A stretch of 33,167 bases of DNA from an uncultured Clostridia bacterium (GCA_946407465.1 CAMJOD010000010.1:1-33167); one strand, 5' to 3'; positions 18,318-27,527 are shown, counted from the first letter of the stretch. Numbers and translations: made by a program. Notes: a model not told the origin generated them from the sequence alone.

Positions 18318-18581
18318 TTATTCGCCCAAGCCGCTCTCGATTCTCTCAACAGCGTCAGCCAGCGCCTCGTTCTCGTCGGGGCCGTCGCAGACCAGCTCAA
18401 TCTCGCTGCCGCACTTGATGCAGGCTGCGATGATGTTCAGCAGGCTCTTTGCGTTGTACTGGTTGCCGTTGAATTTGATGGTAACGCTGGAAGCATATTT
18501 GCCCATAGCGGTCGCAAATACGGAAGCCGGACGCATATGAAAGCCCTGTGCGTTAACGAGTGTTACTTTTTTGGATACCAT
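18318..18581 (-). CDS. ptsH: HPr family phosphocarrier protein
   Basis: 87 aa; GFHMRPAS (His15 region), KSLLNI (Ser46 region). Confidence 0.93.
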   Translation of the reverse strand: MVSKKVTLVNAQGFHMRPASVFATAMGKYASSVTIKFNGNQYNAKSLLNIIAACIKCGSEIELVCDGPDENEALADAVERIESGLGE

Positions 18582-18646
18582 AAGACATTTCTCCTTTATG
18601 ATGATTTTGCAAAATAATGAACTGATTTATTATAATAGATGAAAGA

Positions 18647-20593
18647 TTATTCCTTGACGGGCTTTTTGAGAACGGCGAGCAGGAGCATGCCAATCACGGA
18701 GCCGATTACCAGTGCGAGGAAGTACATAGCGGGATTGCCGATGGTGGGCAATACGAAGATACCGCCGTGAGGTGCTCTCAGGGTGCAGCCGAACAAAGCG
18801 GACAGTGCGCCTGCGGCAGCAGAACCGACCAGGCAGCTCGGGATGACCTGCAGCGGATGACCTGCAGCGTAAGGGATAGCGCCCTCGGTGATGAAGGACA
18901 GACCCATGATGAAGTTAACGGGACCGTTCTTTCTCTCTTCGGGAGTCCAGCGGTTGCGGAAGATAGTGGTGGACAGCGCGATAGCAATCGGGGGAACCAT
19001 ACCGCCGATCATAACAGCAGCCATAATCTTGAAGGCAGGGTCGTTCGGGTCGGTGGAAGCGCCGGTGAGGAGTGCGGTTGCGGTTACATAAGCTGCCTTG
19101 TTGAACGGGCCGCCCATGTCGATAGCCATCATGCCTGCGAGCAGTGCGCATACGGGAACGAGCAGAGCAGGCTGAGAAGCCATGTAGTTAACAGCATTCT
19201 TCATGCCTTCGTTGATAACGCCCATGATGGGGTTGACAGCGCACATCATAACGGCGACGATTCCCAAGCCGGCAAGCGGATAGATGAGAATCGGCTTGAT
19301 GCCTTCGAGCGCGTGCGGCAGATGGTCGCATGCCTTTTCGAGCATCTTGAGGAGCCAGCCGGCTACGAAGCCTGCGAGAAGAGCGCCGAGGAAGCCGGAG
19401 GGAATGGCGTCAACAGCGCCGGGGTTGGCAAAGGTGTTGCCGGCTGCTGCCAGGGCGCCGCCGACGATACCGACGAGCAAGCCGGGACGGTCGGCAATCG
19501 ACATAGCGATAAAGCCTGCGAGTACGGGCAGCATGAAGTTGAATGCTACGCCGCCGATGTTCTTGAACCATGCGGATACGGGAGTACCGGTACCGAAGTT
19601 GCCGTCCTGCGTAACGCCTGCGAAGGAGTCAATCAGGAAGGCGATGGCGATGAAGATACCGCCTGCTACAACGAACGGAAGCATGTGGGATACGCCGTTC
19701 ATCAGGTGCTTGTAAAGCTTGCGTCCGAAGCTTTCGTCGCCGCCGGACGCCTCGCCGGCAGCTACCTTGTGGTCGGAATGGAATACGCCGACTTCTTTGT
19801 TAACAATCTTGTTGATGAGTTCCTCGGGCTTGTGAATGCCGTCGGCAACCTTGGTCATCAGAACGGGCTTGCCGTCAAAGCGCGCGGTCTCCACGTTCTT
19901 GTCGGCAGCGATGATGATACCGTCGCAGTTGGCGATTTCTTCCGCGGTCAAAACGTTCTTTGCGCCGCCGGAGCCGTTGGTCTCAACCTTTACGGTGATG
20001 CCCATCTTGTCGCCTGCCTTGGCGAGTGCCTCGGCAGCCATGTAGGTGTGTGCGATACCGGTCGGGCAGGCAGTGACTGCCAGCACGCGGTAGCCGCCTG
20101 CTGCGGCAGGAGCCGGAGCAGCCGCTTCATCGGGGAACTGCTTGGTTTCCTGATCGTCAATGATGTTCAGGAATTCGGTGGCGGATTTTGCCGCCTTGAG
20201 CTTGGCGGTGAAGTCCTCGTGCATGAGCATCTGCATCAGGCGAGCCAGCACCTCGAGGTGAACGTCGCCGTCCAGTGTCGCCGCGATCATGAAAATGAGC
20301 TTGACGGGAGCGCCGTCGGGAGAATCATAGTCTACGCCGTTCGGAACCGTGATAGCTGTCAGCGCCGGTGCCTTGACAGCCTCGCTCTTTGCATGGGGAA
20401 TAGCTACCTCCATACCGATAGCGGTGGTGCCCATATCCTCTCTGGCGAGAATACCCTTTTTGTACGCTGCGGTGTCAGACAGATTGCCACATCTCTCGTG
20501 CAGTTTGACGAGGATGTCAATCGCGTCTTGTTTGCTCTTGGGAGCCGCGCCGAGCGTGATTCCCTGTTTTTTGAGCAGGTCTTTAATACGCAT
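18647..20593 (-). CDS. fruA: PTS fructose transporter subunit IIABC
   Basis: 648 aa; EIIA AIPHAKSEAV, EIIB AVTACPTGIAHTYMAAEAL, polytopic EIIC GGIFVLP... Confidence 0.94.
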   Translation of the reverse strand: MRIKDLLKKQGITLGAAPKSKQDAIDILVKLHERCGNLSDTAAYKKGILAREDMGTTAIGMEVAIPHAKSEAVKAPALTAITVPNGVDYDSPDGAPVKLIFMIAATLDGDVHLEVLARLMQMLMHEDFTAKLKAAKSATEFLNIIDDQETKQFPDEAAAPAPAAAGGYRVLAVTACPTGIAHTYMAAEALAKAGDKMGITVKVETNGSGGAKNVLTAEEIANCDGIIIAADKNVETARFDGKPVLMTKVADGIHKPEELINKIVNKEVGVFHSDHKVAAGEASGGDESFGRKLYKHLMNGVSHMLPFVVAGGIFIAIAFLIDSFAGVTQDGNFGTGTPVSAWFKNIGGVAFNFMLPVLAGFIAMSIADRPGLLVGIVGGALAAAGNTFANPGAVDAIPSGFLGALLAGFVAGWLLKMLEKACDHLPHALEGIKPILIYPLAGLGIVAVMMCAVNPIMGVINEGMKNAVNYMASQPALLVPVCALLAGMMAIDMGGPFNKAAYVTATALLTGASTDPNDPAFKIMAAVMIGGMVPPIAIALSTTIFRNRWTPEERKNGPVNFIMGLSFITEGAIPYAAGHPLQVIPSCLVGSAAAGALSALFGCTLRAPHGGIFVLPTIGNPAMYFLALVIGSVIGMLLLAVLKKPVKE

Positions 20594-20640
20594 AAATTTA
20601 CCTCCTTGATTAATTAAATAATTTTTATTTAATGAATTGC

Positions 20641-21558
20641 TCAGCCAAACTGTTTTTCAAATTTCTCCAGCAATTCATTGATTTTTTCTTTGGTTGCCAA
20701 ACCGCTGAGGAACGCCGTGGCGTTGCCGCAGACACTGCCCAGCTTGAGAGCGTAGCCATAGTCGCCTGTCTTGACGTAGCCGGCGACAAAGCCTGCTACC
20801 ATGGAGTCGCCGGAGCCGACGGTGTTGATGACCTTTTCTTTGAGAACGCCTGCCTTGTGCTTGCCGCCGTTTTCGTCAATCAGCATAGCGCCCTCGCCGC
20901 CGAGCGAAATCAGCACGTTGCGCGCGCCGAGCTTTTGGAGCTCCTTGGCGTAATGCTCAATATCATCCTCGGTCTTGACCTCAACGTTGAAGATTTCGGA
21001 GAGCTCCTGACGGTTGGGCTTGATGAGGAAGGGATGATATTTGAGCGAATTGACAAGAAGCTGCTTGGTGGCGTCCACCACAATGCGCACATCCTTGCCG
21101 CCGATGCGCTGCATCATAATCTCGTAGGTGTCGTCGGGCATGGTGTTGGGAATGCTGCCTGCGAGAATCAGGGTGTCGCCGGGCTGAATACGGTCGATTT
21201 TTTGGAGCAGTCTTTCCAGCTCCTGTTCGTCTATGTGAGGACCCTGACAGTTGATTTCTGTCTCCTCGCCAGCTTTGATTTTGATGTTGATACGCGAAAT
21301 GCCCTCTTTGAGCTTGATGAAATCGGTGATAATGTGGTCGTTGCGAATACCGTTTTCAATCGCCTTGCCGGTAAAGCCTGCCACAAAGCCGTAGGCAGTG
21401 GAGTCCAAATCCAGCTCGGCGAGCACCAGCGAAACGTTGATACCCTTGCCGCCGAAGTAGTATTCCTCGCTTGTGGTGCGGTTGGTGATGCCGCTCGTCA
21501 GCTTGTCAAGCCGCACGATATAGTCGATTGACGGATTGAGTGTTACCGTGTAAATCAC
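20641..21558 (-). CDS. fruK: 1-phosphofructokinase
   Basis: VIYTVTLNPSIDYIVRLDKL...GGKGINVSLVL...NTVGSGDSMVAGFVAGY PfkB motifs; GTG start at 21558 forms a GTGA overlap with the regulator stop. Confidence 0.93.
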   Translation of the reverse strand: MIYTVTLNPSIDYIVRLDKLTSGITNRTTSEEYYFGGKGINVSLVLAELDLDSTAYGFVAGFTGKAIENGIRNDHIITDFIKLKEGISRINIKIKAGEETEINCQGPHIDEQELERLLQKIDRIQPGDTLILAGSIPNTMPDDTYEIMMQRIGGKDVRIVVDATKQLLVNSLKYHPFLIKPNRQELSEIFNVEVKTEDDIEHYAKELQKLGARNVLISLGGEGAMLIDENGGKHKAGVLKEKVINTVGSGDSMVAGFVAGYVKTGDYGYALKLGSVCGNATAFLSGLATKEKINELLEKFEKQFG

Positions 21559-22310
21559 TTCATGACCTCCTTGATGACCGTTTCCTTGGCAAACCGTGAG
21601 TCGGGCATGGCGTCGGTGATGATGCAGCACTTGCGCAGCGGCGAAAACGTGACCGAAAAGACACGCCGGAACTTGGTTCTGTCCGCCAGCACAAACGCCA
21701 TGTAGGCATGGTTGACTGCCGCCTCCTTAATCATTGCCTCCTCCACATCCGGAGTGGTGAAGCCTGACTTGAAGTCAATCCCGTTGGTACCCATGAAAGC
21801 CTTGGAAAAATTAAAGTTTTTTAGATTGGCAATTGCCTCCGCACCGACTGTCGCCTCTGTTGCCGATTTGACCTTGCCGCCTATGAGGTAGGCGTTGAGT
21901 CCCTTTTGCACCAGCTTGCGTGCGTGCACGATGCCGTTGGTGACGTAGGTTGCCTGATTGTTGTCGATAAAATCAATCAATCTCGAAGTGGTTGTGCCTG
22001 CGTCAATGAAAACAAAGTCGGTATTGTTAATCAGCTGCGCACTGTAGCGTGCGATTTCGGTTTTTTCTTCGCTCATCAGCTTTTCGCGCATACTGACGGT
22101 GTCCTCATAAACACCCTCTGATTTGGTGATGGAGGTTGCGCCGCCGAATACTTTTTTCAGCTTTCCGAGCTCATCCAGCGCCGTCAGGTCGCGGCGGACA
22201 GTGGATTCGGAGATGCCCAGCATTTCGGCGAGCTCGGCGACCGTCACCGCGCTCTTCTCATTTACCATGCTCAAAATTGATTGATATCTCTCTTGAGTGA
22301 GCAAATTCAT
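21555..22310 (-). CDS. fruR: DeoR/GlpR family transcriptional regulator (fructose operon)
   Basis: 251 aa; MNLLTQERYQSILSMVNEKSAVTVAELAEMLGISESTVRRDLTALDELG; DeoR sensor domain; first gene of the fru operon. Confidence 0.9.
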   Translation of the reverse strand: MNLLTQERYQSILSMVNEKSAVTVAELAEMLGISESTVRRDLTALDELGKLKKVFGGATSITKSEGVYEDTVSMREKLMSEEKTEIARYSAQLINNTDFVFIDAGTTTSRLIDFIDNNQATYVTNGIVHARKLVQKGLNAYLIGGKVKSATEATVGAEAIANLKNFNFSKAFMGTNGIDFKSGFTTPDVEEAMIKEAAVNHAYMAFVLADRTKFRRVFSVTFSPLRKCCIITDAMPDSRFAKETVIKEVMK

Positions 22311-22324
22311 TCACCTCTATGCTC

Positions 22325-22399
22325 ATTATAGCACAAATTCAATCAAAGTCAAGCAGATTTTTGCAATTTTTCTTATTATTTCTTCATATTATGAAGAAA
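22325..22399 (-). promoter_or_regulatory. fru operon promoter and upstream perfect palindrome
   Basis: Minus strand TTGACT (plus 22347-22352) - 16 bp - TATAAT (plus 22325-22330); TTTCTTCATA-T-TATGAAGAAA at 22379-22399. Confidence 0.65.
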
Positions 22400-22420
22400 A
22401 ATTAGGCAATTGTTCAAAGT

Positions 22421-22460
22421 CACAAAAACGGCGCACCTTTGTTTGATAAAAGTGCGCCGT
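22421..22460 (-). terminator. Intrinsic terminator downstream of the aldo/keto reductase gene
   Basis: acggcgcac (22428-22436) / gtgcgccgt (22452-22460); on minus strand followed by TTTTTGTG. Confidence 0.8.
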
Positions 22461-22482
22461 ATCTTGCTGTTATATTATATTA

Positions 22483-23400
22483 TTAAGGTAAAATATGTCC
22501 CGAGGACAGATAGAGGCGGTACCACTCCTCACGCGTCAGCTCAATCTCCGCCGCGCGTGAAATCTCCAGCATGCGGTAATAGTTCATGGTGCCGACAATC
22601 GTCTGCATTTTTGCCGGGTGGCGCAGAATCCACGCCGCCGCAATGGTGGACTTGGTGACGTTGTACTTGGCGCTGATTTCGCCGAGCGCCCAGTTGAGGT
22701 CGGGATAGCCGTCGTTGTTGTCCACAAACGCGCCTCTGCCGCTCTGGAAGGGCGACCACGCCTGAATCGTCATATTGTTCAGCCGACAGTAGTTGAGCAC
22801 GTCGCCGCCGCGGTCAATCGCGCCCTCGGAGTTCATGTTTGCCTCCATGCCGGTCGATATTATATTAGAAAAGGGAATGCTGAACTGAATCTGGTTGGTT
22901 TGCAGCTCCTGCTTCACGCAGGTTTTGAGCAGCTCAATCTGCGAGGGCTTGTGATTGGACACGCCGAAATAGCGCACCTTGCCCTTGGTGTAAAGCTCGT
23001 CAAACGCCTTGGCGACCTCCTCCGGCTCCACCAGCGCGTCGGGACGGTGCACCAGCAAAATATCGAGGTACTCGGTGCCGAGACGCTTGAGCGTTTCGTC
23101 CACGCAGCGGATGATGTGCGCGTAGGAATTGTCATACATCCAGCCGGGCACGATGCCGCACTTTGACTGCAAAATAATCTGGTCGCGCGGTATGCCGATT
23201 TCCTTGAGGCTCTCGCCGAACATGGTCTCACATTCGCCGCCGCCGTAGATGTCCGCATGGTCAAAGAAATTGACGCCCAGCGAGATGCAGTGCCAGATGT
23301 ACTGCGGAATATCCCAGCGCTCCAGCTCCGTCAGGCGCATGCAGCCCAGTCCGATTACGGGCACCTCCAAATCGGATTTGCCGAACCGTATTGTTTTCAT
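22483..23400 (-). CDS. Aldo/keto reductase family oxidoreductase
   Basis: MKTIRFGKSDLEVPVIGLGCMRL...FFDHADIYGGGECE...YLDILLVHRPD; start at 23400 overlaps upstream stop (ATGA). Confidence 0.92.
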   Translation of the reverse strand: MKTIRFGKSDLEVPVIGLGCMRLTELERWDIPQYIWHCISLGVNFFDHADIYGGGECETMFGESLKEIGIPRDQIILQSKCGIVPGWMYDNSYAHIIRCVDETLKRLGTEYLDILLVHRPDALVEPEEVAKAFDELYTKGKVRYFGVSNHKPSQIELLKTCVKQELQTNQIQFSIPFSNIISTGMEANMNSEGAIDRGGDVLNYCRLNNMTIQAWSPFQSGRGAFVDNNDGYPDLNWALGEISAKYNVTKSTIAAAWILRHPAKMQTIVGTMNYYRMLEISRAAEIELTREEWYRLYLSSGHILP

Positions 23401-23816
23401 AGCGCGTCCTCCCATGCCCTTTTTCTTCTTCTGTACGGAATCAGGAGGCCGACAAAATAGAAAACAATCGCCACGCCGAACCCAATCAGGGAATAGATAA
23501 TCAGCCGCTCGGCGTTTTCGTCATGCACCTCCCCTGCAATCCAATCGCCCATTCGTGCGCTCATGCGCAGCAGATAGATAATGGCGTAGAGGAAGAAGCA
23601 AACGCCGCCCAGACGCAGCGCCGCCTGGTTGGTTTTGGGCGCATAGCCGATGACAAACGCAAAAAGAATCAAAAACGCGCTTGCCGCATAAAACAGCACC
23701 ATGCTGAGCGCACCTCTGCGCGACGTGGCGTCGTAGTCGTTCATCAGCACCAGCGAGCCGAGCATCGTGACCGGCGGCACCAGCGTCAGCACCCACAGCC
23801 AAAAATGTCTTTTCAT
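23397..23816 (-). CDS. Small membrane protein of unknown function
   Basis: 139 aa with about four hydrophobic helices; ATGA-coupled to the aldo/keto reductase. Confidence 0.7.
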   Translation of the reverse strand: MKRHFWLWVLTLVPPVTMLGSLVLMNDYDATSRRGALSMVLFYAASAFLILFAFVIGYAPKTNQAALRLGGVCFFLYAIIYLLRMSARMGDWIAGEVHDENAERLIIYSLIGFGVAIVFYFVGLLIPYRRRKRAWEDAL

Positions 23817-23919
23817 CTATAATTCACCCCGGTTTCCCGTCTTTTTTCTATATTATATACGAAAAACAACATGATTTCAAGTGGATAGAAAAAAAATTGC
23901 GTAATCCTGAAAAAAACAT

Positions 23920-23947
23920 TTGACTGTATTTTAAAACGTGCTATAAT
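23920..23947 (+). promoter_or_regulatory. Promoter of the PqqD-like / peptidase / NTase trio
   Basis: TTGACT (23920-23925) - 16 bp - TATAAT (23942-23947). Confidence 0.7.
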
Positions 23948-24028
23948 AGTGTAGTATGAATTATAGTGAGATAATATGTCTTTTTTGCATAAAAAGCAGA
24001 AGTTATTTAATTAGAAAGGAATTTTAGA

Positions 24029-24289
24029 ATGAAGCTCAACGAGAATTTTTTGACACAGGAAATCGACGATACACAGGTTATGGTTGCCACAGGCGACACG
24101 GCGTTCAGCGGCATTGTCCGCAGCAATCAGACCGCTGCGGAAATTGTCAATTTGATGAAGGAAGAAACCACCCGTGACGAGGTGGTGGACAAGATGTGCG
24201 CCAAGTATGACGCTTCGCGCGAGGAAATCGCCGCTGACGTGGACATGGTTATCGCAACCCTGCGCAAGGTCGGCGCACTGGACGAATGA
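24029..24289 (+). CDS. PqqD family peptide-binding (RRE-like) protein
   Basis: 86 aa; MKLNENFLTQEIDDTQVMVATGDTAFSGIVRSNQTAAEIVNLMKEETTRDEVVDKMCAKYDASREEIAADVDMVIATLRKVGAL, PqqD-like pattern. Confidence 0.85.
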   Translation: MKLNENFLTQEIDDTQVMVATGDTAFSGIVRSNQTAAEIVNLMKEETTRDEVVDKMCAKYDASREEIAADVDMVIATLRKVGALDE

Positions 24290-24741
24290 CCGAGCAGCTG
24301 AATTTGGAAACCTTGCTCCGCCGGGACGGCGTGCTGGTCTACAAAACGCGCGGCGTGAGCATGCGTCCCCTGTTTAAGGAGAACCGCGATTTGGTGACCG
24401 TCCGCCCCTGTCAGAGCAGCGGACTGAAAAAGTACGACGTGCCGCTCTACCGCCGCCGCGACGGGCGCTTTACGCTGCACCGCATTATCGACGTGCGAAA
24501 CGGCGTCTATGTGATACGCGGCGACAACACCTTTGTGAAGGAATATGTGCCGGAGAGCCAAATTGTGGGCGTGCTCACCGAATTTCAGCGCAAGGGCAAA
24601 AAGCACACCGTGGAGGATTCCGGCTACCGTGCCTACGCGCGGTTTTGGAACGCCGTTTACCCCGTGCGTCTGGTGCTGCACAAGGTCAGGCGCCTCGGCG
24701 GCAAAATCAAAAGAGCCATAAAGGGTGAACAGAAGCCATGA
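24286..24741 (+). CDS. S24/S26 (signal peptidase I-like) family protein, no obvious TM segment
   Basis: 151 aa; TRGVSMRPLF (S25) and RFTLHRIIDV (H65) match the Ser/His-type S26 core; ATGA overlap with the PqqD-like gene. Confidence 0.8.
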   Translation: MTEQLNLETLLRRDGVLVYKTRGVSMRPLFKENRDLVTVRPCQSSGLKKYDVPLYRRRDGRFTLHRIIDVRNGVYVIRGDNTFVKEYVPESQIVGVLTEFQRKGKKHTVEDSGYRAYARFWNAVYPVRLVLHKVRRLGGKIKRAIKGEQKP

Positions 24742-25877
24742 ACGCAACCGAACAATTTATCTATCTGACCGCCTGTGCCGCCGCCAAGCGGCAGGCGACG
24801 CTGGACACCGCGGACTTTGACAGGCTGTGGCAGATGGCGCAGGGTCACAACCTGACCGCGCTGGTCGCCAAGGCGCTGCAGGGCACCGAGGCGTTTCGCG
24901 CCGCCGACGCGCAGGAGCAAAAGCGCTGGAGCAGCGTGCTCGACAACAACATCAAAAAAACCATGCTGTTTGAAGCGGAGCGGCGCGCAATTGAGCGCTA
25001 CTTCGAGCAAAACGGCATTTGGTACATGCCGCTCAAGGGCGTGATTATCAATCCGCTGTTTCCGCACTACGGCACCAGGGAATTTGCCGACTACGACATT
25101 TTGATGGATCCGTCGCGCATGGCGGACGGCAAGGCGTTTATGTTCAAACGCGGCTACACCTTCCGCACCGACAGCTTTCCTGCCGACGAATACTCCAAGC
25201 CGCCGTTCTACAACATCGAGCTGCACCGCGAGATGATTGACCATTCGCCGCAGTTTGAACTGTTCTACCGGTACTACGCCAACGTGAAGGACCGGCTGAT
25301 CAAGGACAAGGGCAACGGCTTTGGCTATCATTTTTCGGACGACGATTTTTATATCTTCTTTATCGTCCACGCCTTTAAGCACTACGACAACCGCGGCACG
25401 GGCTTTCGCACCGTCGCGGACGAATATGTGCTGCTGCACACGGACAAGCTGCACTTTGATTTCTCCGCTGTCACGCGCGAGTTGGAAAAGCTGGGCATCG
25501 CCGATTTTGAGTACAAGCTGCGCACGCTTGCCGACGCGGTGTTTGAAAATCCGGAGCAGACGGCGGACAACCTTCGCGCGCTCTCGCCCGAGCTGCGCGA
25601 AATGCTGCAATTCGTCCTGTCCTGCGGCACCTTCGGCAGCATGGAGAACCTCTTTTCAAAGGAATTTGAGGAGAGCGCCGGCAGCAGCCACTCAAAGGCA
25701 AGATATTTTTTGAAGCGCGTGTTCCCCGAAAGAAAGCGCTTTAAGTATTCCAATCCCTTTGTGTACAAGCACAAGGCGGTCTATCCGTTCTTTTTGATGT
25801 ACCGCATGGCGGTGCGTCCCATCAAGAACCGCCGCGAGCTCCGCAAGGAGTTAAAAACCATCAAGCATATCAAGTAG
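24738..25877 (+). CDS. Nucleotidyltransferase family protein (NTP_transf_5-like)
   Basis: 379 aa; WYMPLKGVIINPLFPHYGTREFADYDILMDP (DxD-type metal site), NIELHREM; ATGA overlap with the preceding gene. Confidence 0.8.
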   Translation: MNATEQFIYLTACAAAKRQATLDTADFDRLWQMAQGHNLTALVAKALQGTEAFRAADAQEQKRWSSVLDNNIKKTMLFEAERRAIERYFEQNGIWYMPLKGVIINPLFPHYGTREFADYDILMDPSRMADGKAFMFKRGYTFRTDSFPADEYSKPPFYNIELHREMIDHSPQFELFYRYYANVKDRLIKDKGNGFGYHFSDDDFYIFFIVHAFKHYDNRGTGFRTVADEYVLLHTDKLHFDFSAVTRELEKLGIADFEYKLRTLADAVFENPEQTADNLRALSPELREMLQFVLSCGTFGSMENLFSKEFEESAGSSHSKARYFLKRVFPERKRFKYSNPFVYKHKAVYPFFLMYRMAVRPIKNRRELRKELKTIKHIK

Positions 25878-25919
25878 CAGGCTGTTCAACTGTCTATTAT
25901 TGATAATAAAATAAATGTG

Positions 25920-25944
25920 CGGATGACCGCCCGGCGGAAATCCG
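25920..25944 (+). other. Leader hairpin immediately upstream of the EPS genes
   Basis: CGGAT-GA-CCGC-CCG-GCGG-AA-ATCCG: two stems separated by a GA/AA internal loop. Confidence 0.5.
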
Positions 25945-25966
25945 TGCCGAAAACAGGAGTTTTAGC

Positions 25967-26815
25967 ATGGAAAAAGAAATTGTTACAACAACCAAACAGG
26001 ATCCGGCTGCGCGCGAGGTTGAGGTCAACATCGCTCCCCTGCTGTCCGCCATTGTCAAAAAGCTCTGGCTGATCATTCTGGGAGCGGTCATCGGAGGACT
26101 GCTGTTCCAAGGGGCTGTACGCGTCTTTGTCAAACCCAACTATCTGTCCTCCTTCACCGCCTTTGTCAACAACCAGACACAGAATAACGGTCAAAAAAGC
26201 GCGGTGTCGCAGGCGGATATTCAGGCGTCGCGTGAGCTGGTTGCCACCTATTCGCGTATTCTCACCAGCAACAACGTGCTGGTCGCCTCGGCTGAATTTA
26301 TCAACCTGGACATGAGCTACGATCAGCTCTCCCGCTGCGTCAGCACCCAAGTCGTTGACAACACGCAGGTTATCCGTGTGAATGTCATCACCACCAACGC
26401 CATCCTCTCCTACCGGCTGGCGCAGGCAATCGCCAACACCGCTCCCACCTATATGTCGCAGATTGTAGAGGGCAGCTCGATGAAAATCGTCGACGCACCG
26501 CGCGCGCCAAAGGGCAAATACGGCCCCAACTACGCCATGTCCTCCGTGCTGGGCGCGCTGGTCGGCGCCGTGATCGCGCTGATTTATATCCTCGTGAAGT
26601 ATTTCAAGGATGACTCCATCAAGAGCGAGGGCGATTTGGAGGGCAGATACGGCATGCCCGTTATCGGCGTGATTCCGAACCTGAACGAAACCAGGGGCTT
26701 GGGCTACTACCAAAACGATTATTACAGCGATTATTACGTGAAATCCGAAGAAATGAAAAAGCAGCAAAAGAAAGATAAAAAGAACCGGAAGAAGGGAGAC
26801 ATCGACAATGTTTAA
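25967..26815 (+). CDS. Wzz/CpsC-like polysaccharide co-polymerase (chain-length regulator, YveK family)
   Basis: 282 aa; two TM segments flanking an extracytoplasmic domain, NIAPLLSAIVKKLWLIILGAVIGG; precedes CpsD. Confidence 0.88.
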   Translation: MEKEIVTTTKQDPAAREVEVNIAPLLSAIVKKLWLIILGAVIGGLLFQGAVRVFVKPNYLSSFTAFVNNQTQNNGQKSAVSQADIQASRELVATYSRILTSNNVLVASAEFINLDMSYDQLSRCVSTQVVDNTQVIRVNVITTNAILSYRLAQAIANTAPTYMSQIVEGSSMKIVDAPRAPKGKYGPNYAMSSVLGALVGAVIALIYILVKYFKDDSIKSEGDLEGRYGMPVIGVIPNLNETRGLGYYQNDYYSDYYVKSEEMKKQQKKDKKNRKKGDIDNV

Positions 26816-27527
26816 GAAGAAAAAAGCCAAAAACAAGGTGTTCAATCCCTCCAAAATGCTGCTCGGAGAAAACGCCTCCTTTTCCATGCAGGAGTCCTTC
26901 AAGACCCTGCGCACCAACGTCTCCTTTTCGCTGCCCGGCAAAAAGAACCGCTGCATCGGCATTGTCAGCGCCAACCGCGGCGAGGGCAAAAGCACGGTCT
27001 CGGTCAACCTTGCCATTTCGCTGGCGCAGATTGACAAAAAGGTCGTTATCGTGGACTGCGACATGCGTATCCCGACCGTTGCCGCCAAGCTCGGCATGGA
27101 GAACTATCCCGGTCTGAGCGACTATCTCGCCGACGAGGAGGGCTACAGCCATCTTCCCATCGCGCACAACGACACCTTTAACATCGACGTGATTCCGGCA
27201 GGCACCATTCCGCCCGACCCGACCAAGCTGATTGAGTCGCCGCAGATGAGCGAGCTGATTGAAGCGCTCAAGCTTGTCTATGACTATATCGTTGTGGACT
27301 TTCCGCCTGTTACCGTTGTTTCGGACTCGGCGATTCTGTCCTCCGTTATCGACGGCTATCTGATTGTGACGCTGCACGGCTCCACCGAGGTTTCTCAGAT
27401 GGACGAAACCATCCGTCAGCTCAACTTTGCCAACGCCAACGTGCTCGGCTTTGTCTACAACAGCAAGCCCGCGTCGCGCAAATCCTACAAGAAAAATTCG
27501 AAATACTACTATTACGAATACCGCTAA
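26808..27527 (+). CDS. CpsD/CapB-family tyrosine-protein kinase
   Basis: 239 aa; IVSANRGEGKSTVSVNLA (Walker A), VVIVDCDMRIPT (Walker A'), C-terminal KYYYYEYR tyrosine cluster. Confidence 0.92.
   Translation: MFKKKKAKNKVFNPSKMLLGENASFSMQESFKTLRTNVSFSLPGKKNRCIGIVSANRGEGKSTVSVNLAISLAQIDKKVVIVDCDMRIPTVAAKLGMENYPGLSDYLADEEGYSHLPIAHNDTFNIDVIPAGTIPPDPTKLIESPQMSELIEALKLVYDYIVVDFPPVTVVSDSAILSSVIDGYLIVTLHGSTEVSQMDETIRQLNFANANVLGFVYNSKPASRKSYKKNSKYYYYEYR

Noticed and set aside
18767-20617. 616-aa ORF antisense to fruA
   Set aside because: Shadow ORF; the opposite strand encodes an unambiguous PTS IIABC and the antisense product has no recognisable domain.
23956-24027. 23-codon micro-ORF (MNYSEIICLFCIKSRSYLIRKEF) before the PqqD-like gene, considered as a precursor peptide
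   Set aside because: Its ATG sits about 9 nt after the -10 (at the predicted TSS) with no room for an RBS, and there is no leader/core character; more likely 5' UTR.
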